Shown one piece after another: positions 1 to 7,015 of a stretch of DNA of 8,152 bases. Source of the stretch: an uncultured Rhodanobacteraceae bacterium (lineage in GTDB: Bacteria > Pseudomonadota > Gammaproteobacteria > Xanthomonadales > Rhodanobacteraceae). The first letter of the stretch is position 1, and the number at the start of each line of letters is the position of its first letter. The notes below the pieces were generated by a model that was given only the letters and a program-made list of their open reading frames with translations, did not search any database and had not been told where the DNA came from. Made by a program: the position numbers and the translations under genes. Location: the NCBI GenBank assembly GCA_913053815.1, contig CAJXGK010000066.1:1-8152 (forward strand), in the 5' to 3' direction.

Positions 1-318
1 GCCTCATTAGCCGATTCCGGCTACCGTCCGCCCCTTCCGGCGCGCTCGATTCGGGTTGCCGGAGATACCGGTACGGCAAGCTTGAAAATGATGTTGGTCA
101 ACATGCTTGAAGGCCGCTTCATCTCTGAGCACGATAACGAAATCGCCTCGCGCATTGCCGACACGCTGTGTGGTGGAAATATTGAGCGCGGTTCTCAAGT
201 GGACGAAACCTGGTTATTGGATCTGGAGCGAAAGCACTTCGTAGCCCTCGCGCAGATGGCAAAGACCCAAGCCCGCATCGCCCACACCATGACCACCGGC
301 AAGCCGTTGCGCAATTGA
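1..318 (+). CDS. 3-hydroxyacyl-CoA dehydrogenase / enoyl-CoA hydratase (FadN/FadB type), C-terminal fragment
   Basis: The reading frame is open from the first base and ends in TGA at 316-318, giving the last 105 residues of a protein that begins outside the window. The tail, with a LLDLER.HF stretch, KTQ.RI and a terminal TGKPLRN, matches what I recall of the C-terminal end of FadN-type multifunctional beta-oxidation proteins, which carry an NAD-dependent 3-hydroxyacyl-CoA dehydrogenase followed by an enoyl-CoA hydratase (crotonase) domain. In that family the enzyme hydrates enoyl-CoA and oxidises the 3-hydroxyacyl-CoA in the cytoplasm. The next gene, a thiolase, begins 17 bases after the stop, which is the classic order for this pair and supports the call. 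Neither the Rossmann domain nor the catalytic residues lie in the window, so substrate chain length cannot be judged. An internal ATG at 91 is not a plausible start because the homologous sequence continues upstream of it. Confidence 0.85.
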   Translation, partial: ASLADSGYRPPLPARSIRVAGDTGTASLKMMLVNMLEGRFISEHDNEIASRIADTLCGGNIERGSQVDETWLLDLERKHFVALAQMAKTQARIAHTMTTGKPLRN

Positions 319-322
319 GCGC

Positions 323-328
323 AAGGAG
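323..328 (+). promoter_or_regulatory. Shine-Dalgarno site of the thiolase gene
   Basis: AAGGAG lies 7 bases before the ATG at 336. It fixes that ATG as the start rather than the in-frame TTG at 315, which overlaps the upstream stop codon and has no comparable site. Confidence 0.8.
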
Positions 329-335
329 AATCAAA

Positions 336-1532
336 ATGACTGCACAAATCCAGGACGCTTATATCGTCAGCGCCGTTCGTACCCCAATTGGCAAAGCTCC
401 ACGCGGCATGTTCCGCAACACCCGTCCCGATGATCTGCTCGCCCACGTACTGCGTGAAGCCTTGGCCCGGGCTCCCGGCATTGATCCTCAGCGTATCGGC
501 GACGTCATCATCGGCTGCGCTATGCCTGAATCCGAGCAGGGTATGAACGTGGCCCGTATCGGTTTGTTACTGGCAGGATTGCCGGACAGCGTACCGGGTA
601 TGACCATCAACCGTTTTTGCTCATCGGGTTCCCAGGCCGTTGCCTTAGCGGCCAACCGCATCCGTCTCGGTGAAGCTGAGCTGATGCTAGCGGGTGGTAC
701 CGAGAGTATGAGCATGGTGCCCATGATGGGCCATAAGCCCGCCATCAATCCAAGCGTATTCAGCGATGAAAATATCGGTATCGCCTATGGCATGGGCATC
801 ACTGCTGAAAATGTAGCCGATCGTTGGAAAGTCAGCCGTGAGGATCAAGATGCTTTTGCTCTGCAAAGCCATCAACGGGCGCTGGCGGCCATCGATCAGG
901 GCGAGTTTAAGGAAGAAATTGTGCCCTTCCCTATCAATGACCGGTACCCAGACATGAGTACTCATGCCGTCCGTGAGGCCGCCACAATGGCCGATACCGA
1001 CGAAGGCCCACGTCGTGGTTCCAGCCTTGAGGCATTGGGTAAACTGCGCGCAGTGTTTCGCATGGGGGGTAGTGTCACCGCAGGAAATTCTTCGCAGATG
1101 TCCGACGGTGCGGGGGGGGTACTGCTGGCCAGTGAACGCGCTATACAAGAATATGGGCTGACGCCGCTGGCGCGCTTTGTATCTTCTGCCGTAGCCGGGG
1201 TGCCTCCTGAAATCATGGGTATCGGTCCTAAGGAAGCCATTCCATTGGCGCTGAAGAACACCGCCATTAATAAGGATGATCTGGACTGGATCGAACTCAA
1301 TGAAGCCTTTGCCGCCCAGTCCCTGGCGGTGATCCGTGATTTGGATCTCGACCCGGCTAAAGTTAATCCACTAGGTGGGGCTATCGCCCTTGGCCATCCG
1401 CTGGGAGCAACCGGAGCCAAACTCACCGCGACCGTTGTGCACGGATTACGGCGCCGCAAGCAAAAGTACGGCATGGTGACTATGTGCATTGGTACCGGGA
1501 TGGGTTTTGCCATGGTACTCGAGGCCGTTTGA
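336..1532 (+). CDS. fadA: Acetyl-CoA C-acyltransferase (3-ketoacyl-CoA thiolase, FadA type)
   Basis: The 398-residue product is a full-length degradative thiolase, which cleaves 3-ketoacyl-CoA with CoA to give acetyl-CoA and a shortened acyl-CoA, the last step of each beta-oxidation round. The N-terminal thiolase domain starts at YIVSAVRTPIGK (9-20). The nucleophilic cysteine is Cys95 in NRFCSSG. NEAFAAQ follows in the C-terminal domain, then GGAIALGHPLGATGA with His354, and the second catalytic cysteine Cys384 in CIGTGMG. All expected active-site residues are therefore present, and the length is usual for the family. It sits 17 bases behind the multifunctional dehydrogenase/hydratase gene, so the two are very likely co-transcribed and form the fatty-acid oxidation complex. 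A strong hairpin follows 22 bases after the stop. A biosynthetic acetoacetyl-CoA thiolase (AtoB/PhaA) is the main alternative, but the gene partner argues against it. Confidence 0.93.
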   Translation: MTAQIQDAYIVSAVRTPIGKAPRGMFRNTRPDDLLAHVLREALARAPGIDPQRIGDVIIGCAMPESEQGMNVARIGLLLAGLPDSVPGMTINRFCSSGSQAVALAANRIRLGEAELMLAGGTESMSMVPMMGHKPAINPSVFSDENIGIAYGMGITAENVADRWKVSREDQDAFALQSHQRALAAIDQGEFKEEIVPFPINDRYPDMSTHAVREAATMADTDEGPRRGSSLEALGKLRAVFRMGGSVTAGNSSQMSDGAGGVLLASERAIQEYGLTPLARFVSSAVAGVPPEIMGIGPKEAIPLALKNTAINKDDLDWIELNEAFAAQSLAVIRDLDLDPAKVNPLGGAIALGHPLGATGAKLTATVVHGLRRRKQKYGMVTMCIGTGMGFAMVLEAV

Positions 1533-1554
1533 CACTCGACGGTCGCTCGGGTTC

Positions 1555-1590
1555 TACCAAAATGGAGTGTTTCAGCACTCCATTTTGGTA
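1555..1590. terminator. Bidirectional intrinsic terminator between fadA and the LAB_N gene
   Basis: A perfect inverted repeat has arms 1555-1569 and 1576-1590 (15 bp) around a 6-base loop, TTTCAG. The GC-richer core GGAGTG/CACTCC is flanked by AAAA on the left and TTTT on the right, so each strand reads a stem followed by a run of four U. It begins 22 bases after the fadA stop and lies 72 bases beyond the stop of the convergent gene, which fits a shared terminator. The U run is short and partly paired in the stem, so efficiency is uncertain. Confidence 0.8.
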
Positions 1591-1662
1591 ATGACTATTG
1601 CCGTGATACGGAATCCGCGTAGTTTATTGGCATGTCATCCGGGGTCGTCCCAGCTGCTACCG

Positions 1663-1986
1663 TTACCCTGATTTACTACGTTCCTGCTCCCACCGACTCC
1701 GATCACGAAAGTCGATACGTAAGTTATAGAGCGCCACAAAGGCCGGGAAAAGATTCTGCAGGATACCTACCGAGTCGTTTTTACCGAAGATGAAATAGCT
1801 CAGTGCCATCAGACTACCGACGATGGACAGATACCAGAAGGTTCGCGGCATATGCACGCGCCGATGTTTACGGGTGGCGTACATCTGCACGAACCAGCGA
1901 GCACTGAACAGCAGCGTGCCGGTGTATCCAATCAATTTCCAGCCGGTGATGGTAATTCCGTGGAAAACGATAAGTACTTCATTCAT
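1663..1986 (-). CDS. Small membrane protein with lipid A biosynthesis N-terminal (LAB_N) domain
   Basis: The 107-residue protein consists almost entirely of one LAB_N-type domain. Hallmarks are the GYTGTLLFSARWFVQ stretch (20-34), a basic loop with RKHRR (39-43), FWYLSIVGSLMALSY (50-64) and a final hydrophobic segment ending YNLRID. Three membrane segments are likely at about 16-36, 50-67 and 72-90, with a charged C-terminal tail of about 15 residues (RDRSRWEQERSK) probably in the cytoplasm. The domain was named for its presence at the N terminus of some lipid A-related proteins, and I recall it being grouped with the MtN3/PQ-loop-like families. Stand-alone copies have no established activity that I know of, so a role in envelope glycolipid export or synthesis is only a guess. 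The ATG at 1986 is preceded by AAGGAA 9 bases upstream. The gene is transcribed alone, convergent with fadA and divergent from the permease. Confidence 0.8.
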   Translation of the reverse strand: MNEVLIVFHGITITGWKLIGYTGTLLFSARWFVQMYATRKHRRVHMPRTFWYLSIVGSLMALSYFIFGKNDSVGILQNLFPAFVALYNLRIDFRDRSRWEQERSKSG

Positions 1987-1995
1987 GGCGCGTGA

Positions 1996-2001
1996 TTCCT
2001 T
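1996..2001 (-). promoter_or_regulatory. Shine-Dalgarno site of the LAB_N gene
   Basis: On the minus strand AAGGAA stands 9 bases before the ATG that begins at 1986, supporting this start. Confidence 0.6.
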
Positions 2002-2010
2002 GTGAAACCG

Positions 2011-2025
2011 GGCAATTGTATTGCC
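2011..2025. promoter_or_regulatory. Perfect 15-base palindrome overlapping a candidate -10 box of the LAB_N gene
   Basis: GGCAAT-TGT-ATTGCC is a perfect 6-bp inverted repeat around three central bases in the 123-base divergent intergenic region. On the minus strand its centre contains TACAAT (2020 down to 2015), five of six matches to the sigma-70 -10 consensus, placed so that transcription would start about 20 bases before the LAB_N ATG. No good -35 box is visible at 17 or 18 bases upstream. The arrangement could be an operator over the promoter, but a chance palindrome cannot be excluded. Confidence 0.35.
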
Positions 2026-2053
2026 ATGAGTGTGCCCCTGTACCCCACACGAC

Positions 2054-2083
2054 TTGCCTACCCACCCCTACCCTCCGCATAGT
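2054..2083 (+). promoter_or_regulatory. Candidate sigma-70 promoter for the SLC13 permease gene
   Basis: TTGCCT (2054-2059) and CATAGT (2078-2083) are separated by 18 bases. Each matches four of six consensus positions. They lie 26 bases before the ATG at 2110, in the divergent intergenic region. GGAG at 2100-2103 is the likely ribosome binding site, 6 bases before the start codon. The match is modest and was found by eye. Confidence 0.3.
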
Positions 2084-2109
2084 AGGCTATCGCGCCATCG
2101 GAGTGCCGT

Positions 2110-3903
2110 ATGACGCCAAGCATTATCGTGTTTCTCATCATCCTGACCGGCGCTCTGGCGCTGTTCATCAGTGAGCGGGTACGTATCGACGTGACTGCTC
2201 TGCTGGTCATCCTGGCACTGGCCTTTAGCGGCCAGCTGAGCACCCCTGCCGCGCTGTCGGGATTTTCCAGTGAAGCGGCCTTGATCACCGCGGGGGTATT
2301 TGTGATTTCAGCCGGCCTGGCCGCCACCGGCTTTGCCGATCGGATTGGTTTTTGGGTAAGGCGCGCAGCGGGTAATAGCGAATGGCGAACGCTGCTGGTG
2401 GTAATGCCTGTCGTAGCGATCCTGGCCGCTTTCACCCACCAGCTTATGGTCGTCGCAATGATGATGCCGGTGCTGCTACGCCTGGCACGAAACAACCAAT
2501 TCCCTGCCTCACGTCTGCTGATGCCCATGGCCTTCGCCGCTTCACTGGGGACCACCATTACCGTAATCAGTGCGCCCGCATTTCTTATCGCCAACAGCCT
2601 GTTACATCGTAGCGGCTATGCCTACCTGGGGGTGTTTTCGGTCGCTCCAATCGGCCTAGTACTCAGCGTTTTGGGTACCTTGTATCTGTTGCTGGTGCAT
2701 TGGTTGTTGCCACGCCGTGAGAATAGCAATGAGGTAACCGATCTGACCCACCTAGATCGCTACTTCACCGAGATCACCATTCCCCCTGGATCCCGCTGGG
2801 CCGGTCGGATCATGGAAGAGTTCATGGATACCTACCGCGATCACCTGCAGGTCAGTGACTGGATACGCCAGGGGGTCTCCTTGCCACGGCCCTTTGATAC
2901 CCTTACCCTGCTTACCGGCGACGTGCTGCTGGTGCAGACTACTCCTGAAGAAATTGCCGGCTTCACCTCACAACCCGATCTGGCGCTGCATGCCGTAGCC
3001 CAAGCCGGTGAGGTGCTGCCCCAGGGTCTCAGCGAGAAAGCCCAAGGCCAGGCTCGCCTCTTCCAGGCTATGGTTGCGCCCCAGTCCATGTTCATTGGCC
3101 AGACCTTGGGTGAGGTGAACTTTCCAGGACGCTTCGGGATCGTTGCGGTGGGACTGTGGCGCCGTGATGGCTGGTTTGACGGCGAATTAGCCCGGACCCT
3201 TCTCGAAGCGGGCGATCAACTAGTGCTATGGGGACCACCTGCCCAGTTCCGCCATATTGCCAACCATCGCGGTTTCCTGATGCTGGCGCCCTTGGCCGCC
3301 GCCGCCCGAGCCCGGCACAAAGCCCCGTTGGCGGTCAGTATTCTGCTTGGCTCCGTCGCCCTGGCTGCCAGCGGCCTCACTTCTCCCGCTCTAGCCTTTC
3401 TTGCCGGAGCCGTGGCGATGGTCATCACCCGTTGTTTGCCTGCCGATCAAGCCTACCGCTCTATCGACCTGCGTCCGTTCATGATGATTGCCGGAGCCAT
3501 CCCCCTGGGATTGGCTATGGAACAGAGTGGTACCGCCACGTGGTTTGCCAACTGGATCGGACAGCTATTGCTGGGCTGGCAACCCTTCTATATCCTCTTG
3601 GCATTATTTGCCGCGGCGGCCTTACTCACCCAGATCTTGTCCGATGCGGCCACCACGGCACTGCTGGTGCCACTGGCCATTGCCGTAGCGGTGCATTTTG
3701 GACTCAACCCCATCGCGGCTACCGTCTGCACCACAGTCGGTGCCGTGGCTGCTTTTCTCACCCCCATTGGCCACCACGGCAGCCTGTTGGTACTGCGAGC
3801 CGGTAATTACCGGTTCCTGGATTTTTTCTGGGTTGGCCTGCCGTTGACGCTGCTGGTCGGACTCAGTACAACCTGGCTGGCCATGCGACTATGGCCGATA
3901 TAG
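2110..3903 (+). CDS. SLC13/DASS-type permease with two internal TrkA_C-like domains
   Basis: The 597-residue membrane protein has two hydrophobic halves, about residues 1-200 and 405-597, separated by a soluble insert. The insert holds two RCK/TrkA_C-like modules, roughly 213-285 (ending with the TLLTGDVLLVQTTPEEI stretch) and 316-380 (ending with EAGDQLVLWGPPAQF). This is the layout of the bacterial SLC13 permeases annotated as sulfate or carboxylate transporters. Family marks include RLLMPMAFAASLG (135-147), FLTPIG (549-554) and YRFLDFFWVGLPLTLL (567-582). The places where I expect conserved Asn/Thr signatures are changed: THQ at 109-111, SAPAF at 154-158, LSDAAT at 510-515 and HHGS at 555-558. 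The substrate, and even the use of sodium, therefore cannot be assumed. The class V enzyme gene follows after 88 bases on the same strand and may be functionally linked. The start ATG has a GGAG site. I am confident of the family but not of the substrate. Confidence 0.85.
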   Translation: MTPSIIVFLIILTGALALFISERVRIDVTALLVILALAFSGQLSTPAALSGFSSEAALITAGVFVISAGLAATGFADRIGFWVRRAAGNSEWRTLLVVMPVVAILAAFTHQLMVVAMMMPVLLRLARNNQFPASRLLMPMAFAASLGTTITVISAPAFLIANSLLHRSGYAYLGVFSVAPIGLVLSVLGTLYLLLVHWLLPRRENSNEVTDLTHLDRYFTEITIPPGSRWAGRIMEEFMDTYRDHLQVSDWIRQGVSLPRPFDTLTLLTGDVLLVQTTPEEIAGFTSQPDLALHAVAQAGEVLPQGLSEKAQGQARLFQAMVAPQSMFIGQTLGEVNFPGRFGIVAVGLWRRDGWFDGELARTLLEAGDQLVLWGPPAQFRHIANHRGFLMLAPLAAAARARHKAPLAVSILLGSVALAASGLTSPALAFLAGAVAMVITRCLPADQAYRSIDLRPFMMIAGAIPLGLAMEQSGTATWFANWIGQLLLGWQPFYILLALFAAAALLTQILSDAATTALLVPLAIAVAVHFGLNPIAATVCTTVGAVAAFLTPIGHHGSLLVLRAGNYRFLDFFWVGLPLTLLVGLSTTWLAMRLWPI

Positions 3904-3991
3904 TGCGTAACATGTACGTGATAGCAACCCATACATCGCGGGACAGTTGCCCCCCTTATTGCATTGTTTGCACAACCTTGAGAGATTGCCG

Positions 3992-5482
3992 ATGAAGCCC
4001 TTGGAAGAGTATTTTGCACCCTATCGCACCCATACCGTAGGCTACGACCAAACATTCCAATCACCTTATGGCGAGCAACGCATCGTCTATACCGACTGGA
4101 CTGCAAGTGGACGGCTTTATCATCCCATCGAACGATTGATGCTCGAGCGTTTTGGCCCGTACGTCGGCAACACCCACTCGGAGAGCAGCGAAACGGGCCG
4201 GGCCATGACCCTCGCCTATCACGAAGCCCAGCACATTCTGAAAGCTCATGTCAACGCCAGCCCTGACGATCTGATTATTTCCACCGGTACGGGAATGACC
4301 GGGGTAATGAACAAGTTTCAACGCATCCTCGGACTCAAGGCTCCCCAGGGATTGCGGCATTTCATCAAAATTCCCGTGGCCGAGCGTCCGGTGGTATTCG
4401 TAACGCACATGGAACACCATTCCAACCACACCTCGTGGTACGAGACTATCGCTGATGTGGTGGTCATCCCCCCGGACCTGAATGGCATGGTTGACCTCGC
4501 TGCACTTGAGGCCCTTCTCTACGAATATCGGCAGCGCACGGTAAAGATTGGCTCGTTTACAGCCTGCTCAAATGTAACCGGTGTGTTCACCGCGTATCAC
4601 CAATTGGCCCGCCTCATGCATCGTGCCGGTGGCGTAGCGTTTATCGACTTTGCGGCCTCGGCACCCTATGTGGATATCGACATGCACCCCGCCGATCCCG
4701 AGGAGCAACTCGATGCGGTGTTGTGGTCACCCCACAAGTTCCTCGGCGGCCCGGGATCATCCGGGGTGTTGATCTTCAACAAGGTGCTGTATCGCAATAC
4801 CGTCCCCGATGATTCAGGTGGCGGCACCGTAAACTGGACCAATCCGTGGGGAACTTACTCATTCATCGACGATATTGAAGCTCGTGAAGATGCCGGCACC
4901 CCAGGATTTCTGCAAACCATCAAGGCCGCATTGGCTGTACAGCTGAAGACAGCGATGGGGGTGGAAGCCATGCGCGAGCGTGAGAAGCTTATGGTTGCCC
5001 ACGTGATGGACACGCTGCCAGCCATTCCCGGAGTACAGGTGCTGGCTCCGACGCTGCAGCACCGTCTCGCCATATTCTCGTTCTACATTAAAGATCTCCA
5101 CTACAACCTGATTGTGCAGTTACTCAATGATCGTTTCGGAGTTCAGGCCCGTGGTGGGTGCTCATGCGCCGGCACCTATGGACACTATCTGCTGCATGTG
5201 GACCCCACCCGCTCCAGGCTTATCACCGAGCACATCGATCACGGTGATCTGTCGGAAAAACCGGGCTGGGTGCGGCTGTCTTTTCACCCCACTGCGACGA
5301 TGGCCGAAATCGACCACACTATGCATGCCGTAAGGGAAATCGTTACGCACGCCGAAGCCTGGTCAAAGGACTACACCTACTCTTCCGTCACCAATGAATT
5401 CACCCACCAGACAGGTAACGATACGGCATGGCTAGGAGGTATCAAAAGCTGGTTTGAGCTGGATCCCGTCGCTTACTCGTAA
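3992..5482 (+). CDS. Class V aminotransferase-fold PLP-dependent enzyme (cysteine desulfurase-like)
   Basis: The 496-residue protein is a fold-type I PLP enzyme of the class V (NifS/SufS-like) superfamily. It shows YTDWTASGR (33-41) near the N terminus, GTGMTG (99-104) in the cofactor phosphate loop, HMEHHSN (139-145) with His142/His143 for ring stacking, ACSNVTGVF, FIDFAAS with Asp219 for the pyridine nitrogen, and SPHKFLGG with the Schiff-base lysine Lys249. The loop where desulfurases carry the persulfide cysteine reads RGGCSCAGTYG, with Cys390 and Cys392. VRLSFHP closes the C-terminal domain. At 496 residues it is longer than typical SufS/IscS (about 400), partly from the tail after the small domain. 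A desulfurase, selenocysteine lyase, kynureninase-like or epimerase activity is possible and I cannot choose among them. I prefer the ATG at 3992, preceded by GAGAG at 3980-3984, over the TTG at 3947 because homology-like sequence begins only after it. Confidence 0.85.
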   Translation: MKPLEEYFAPYRTHTVGYDQTFQSPYGEQRIVYTDWTASGRLYHPIERLMLERFGPYVGNTHSESSETGRAMTLAYHEAQHILKAHVNASPDDLIISTGTGMTGVMNKFQRILGLKAPQGLRHFIKIPVAERPVVFVTHMEHHSNHTSWYETIADVVVIPPDLNGMVDLAALEALLYEYRQRTVKIGSFTACSNVTGVFTAYHQLARLMHRAGGVAFIDFAASAPYVDIDMHPADPEEQLDAVLWSPHKFLGGPGSSGVLIFNKVLYRNTVPDDSGGGTVNWTNPWGTYSFIDDIEAREDAGTPGFLQTIKAALAVQLKTAMGVEAMREREKLMVAHVMDTLPAIPGVQVLAPTLQHRLAIFSFYIKDLHYNLIVQLLNDRFGVQARGGCSCAGTYGHYLLHVDPTRSRLITEHIDHGDLSEKPGWVRLSFHPTATMAEIDHTMHAVREIVTHAEAWSKDYTYSSVTNEFTHQTGNDTAWLGGIKSWFELDPVAYS

Positions 5483-5848
5483 GCCCCCTCCAACCGGTAA
5501 GTATTCTCTGCAACGATAGATACCACTTACCATAGCGGTCGACGACGTTCTGCTACTTCTCATCCCGGTTCGATGGTTGGAGAATCGGTGATGTAAGGAT
5601 CCGAATGGCTATGGTATAGCGTGAAGTCAGTGGTTGCGGCCGGAGTGGTAAGTTCATGATTCCGAGGAACCGCTTATCCCGGTGGCGTGGGTACCCTGCC
5701 TACAAGAGGGCAACCAGGATGCTCGCGATTCAATAGAGTTGCCTAGTCTGAGCGCGCGGATACCTTATCGTAGCCTGATATCAACCTGCCCGGATACCTT
5801 AAGGGTAACCGGGCGGATTGCAGCAGAGCGCAAGGATCCTGGTATTTT
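5483..5848. other. Gene-free stretch between two convergent transcription units
   Basis: About 365 bases separate the stop codons of the class V enzyme and prpC. Short open frames here, for example one on the plus strand from 5682 that runs into the 3' end of prpC, have no recognisable sequence and poor start sites. The one structural element I can support is the hairpin at 5788-5814. A weak 6-bp inverted repeat GGTAAG/CTTACC (5496-5501 and 5526-5531) also occurs. No tRNA-like or transposon-like sequence is seen. Confidence 0.6.
5788..5814. terminator. Hairpin downstream of prpC, possible terminator
   Basis: GCCCGG (5788-5793) pairs with CCGGGC (5809-5814). After a single A/A mismatch, TACC (5795-5798) pairs with GGTA (5804-5807) around a 5-base loop. 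On the minus strand it starts 34 bases after the prpC stop. Neither strand has a U run after the stem, so it is not a canonical intrinsic terminator. It may instead stabilise the prpBC mRNA 3' end. Confidence 0.45.
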
Positions 5849-7000
5849 TCAGCTGCGCCTCTCGATGGGATCGAAGGGACGGTCATCCGGGCCTGTGTAA
5901 TGGGCGCCGGGACGGATGATCTTGCCACCGGCGCGCTGTTCGATGACATGCGCACTCCAGCCCGAGGTACGAGCTATGACGAACAAGGGGGTGAACATGG
6001 CGGTGGGAACACCCAGCATGTGGTAAGCACTGGCTGAGAACCAGTCCAGGTTCGGGAACATCTTCTTGGCATCCCACATGACCGCCTCGATCCGCGCGGC
6101 CACGTGGTACAACTTCATGTCATTCGCCGCCTGCGACAGATCCTCGGCTACCTGCTTGATGACCTGGTTGCGTGGATCGCTCACCGTATAAACGGGGTGC
6201 CCGAAACCGATCACAATTTCCTTTGCCGCCACCCGGCGGCGGATGTCGGCTTCGGCCGCATCCGGCGTCTCGTAGCGACTCTGAATCTCGAATGCGACCT
6301 CGTTCGCTCCGCCGTGCTTGGGCCCGCGCAGCGCACCGATGGCACCGGTAATCGCCGAATACATGTCCGCGCCGGTACCGGCAATCACCCGCGCAGTAAA
6401 CGTCGAGGCATTGAACTCGTGCTCGGCGTAGAGAATCAGCGAGGTGTGCATGGCGCGCACCTGTGCCTCCGACGGCGCGCTGCCGTGCAGCAGATGCAGG
6501 AAGTGCCCGCCCACGGAATCATCGTCGGTCTCGACCTCGATCAGGCGCCCGTTATGGCTCCAGTGATACCAGTAGCACAGCATGGGGCCGAGCGAGGCCA
6601 GCAGGCGGTCGGCGATATCGCGGGCACCGGCGGCGCTGTGATCGTCCTTTTCCGGCAAGGTACAACCGAGCACCGAGACCCCGGTGCGCATCACATCCAT
6701 CGGGTGTGCGGATGCCGGCAACTGCTCCAGCGCCGTGCGCACCACTTCGGGCAGCCCGCGCAGGCTCCGAAGTTTGGTCTTGTAGGCCTCGAGTTCGGCC
6801 CGGTTCGGCAGCTTGCCGTAAATCAGCAGATAGGCGACTTCCTCAAAATCGCACTTCCCGGCAATATCGAGAATGTCGTAACCGCGGTAGTGCAGGTCGT
6901 TGCCGCTCTTGCCTACGGTGCACAGCGCCGTGTTGCCGGCAGTAACACCGGACAGAGCGACGGATTTTTTCGGCTTGAATCCGGGGGTGGTCTCACTCAT
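5849..7000 (-). CDS. prpC: 2-methylcitrate synthase
   Basis: The 383-residue product is a complete short-type citrate synthase fold enzyme of the 2-methylcitrate synthase group, condensing propionyl-CoA with oxaloacetate in the cytosol. It opens with [20 protein letters not shown], matching PrpC rather than the longer hexameric GltA, which carries an extra N-terminal domain. Residues corresponding to the citrate synthase active site are visible: His194 in YAEHEFNAS, His229 in GPKHGGANE, His268 in GFGHPVY and Asp319 in NLDWFSAS. The C terminus ([16 protein letters not shown]) is also PrpC-like. The ATG has AGGAG (7011 down to 7007) 6 bases upstream. It lies 15 bases behind prpB and is surely in the same operon. 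Residual citrate synthase activity is common in this family. No prpD, acnD or prpF follows; the gene is last in its unit. Confidence 0.95.
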   Translation of the reverse strand: MSETTPGFKPKKSVALSGVTAGNTALCTVGKSGNDLHYRGYDILDIAGKCDFEEVAYLLIYGKLPNRAELEAYKTKLRSLRGLPEVVRTALEQLPASAHPMDVMRTGVSVLGCTLPEKDDHSAAGARDIADRLLASLGPMLCYWYHWSHNGRLIEVETDDDSVGGHFLHLLHGSAPSEAQVRAMHTSLILYAEHEFNASTFTARVIAGTGADMYSAITGAIGALRGPKHGGANEVAFEIQSRYETPDAAEADIRRRVAAKEIVIGFGHPVYTVSDPRNQVIKQVAEDLSQAANDMKLYHVAARIEAVMWDAKKMFPNLDWFSASAYHMLGVPTAMFTPLFVIARTSGWSAHVIEQRAGGKIIRPGAHYTGPDDRPFDPIERRS

Positions 7001-7006
7001 TTCAAA

Positions 7007-7011
7007 CTCCT
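7007..7011 (-). promoter_or_regulatory. Shine-Dalgarno site of prpC in the prpB-prpC gap
   Basis: AGGAG on the minus strand sits 6 bases before the prpC ATG, inside the 15-base gap after the prpB stop. It is a strong site, which suggests that prpC is translated independently and well from the shared message. Confidence 0.75.
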
Positions 7012-7015
7012 GGGG

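Noticed and set aside
315..335. TTG start extending the thiolase by seven residues
   Set aside because: It overlaps the previous stop codon and lacks a ribosome binding site, while the ATG at 336 has AAGGAG 7 bases upstream and gives the usual thiolase N terminus.
1485..1505. CIGTGMG instead of CIGGGMG at the thiolase C-terminal cysteine
   Set aside because: The catalytic cysteine and the surrounding glycines are intact, and this variation is within the normal range of FadA-type thiolases.
2058..2594. Antisense frame of 178 codons opposite the permease start, and similar frames opposite fadA (687-1148, 962-1513)
   Set aside because: They lie within convincing genes on the other strand and have no recognisable motifs.
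3947..3991. TTG start extending the class V enzyme by 15 residues
   Set aside because: The extra residues look non-homologous, and the ATG at 3992 has a nearby purine-rich GAGAG site.
5682..5900. Small plus-strand frame in the gap before prpC
   Set aside because: No recognisable sequence, no ribosome binding site, and it overlaps the 3' end of prpC.
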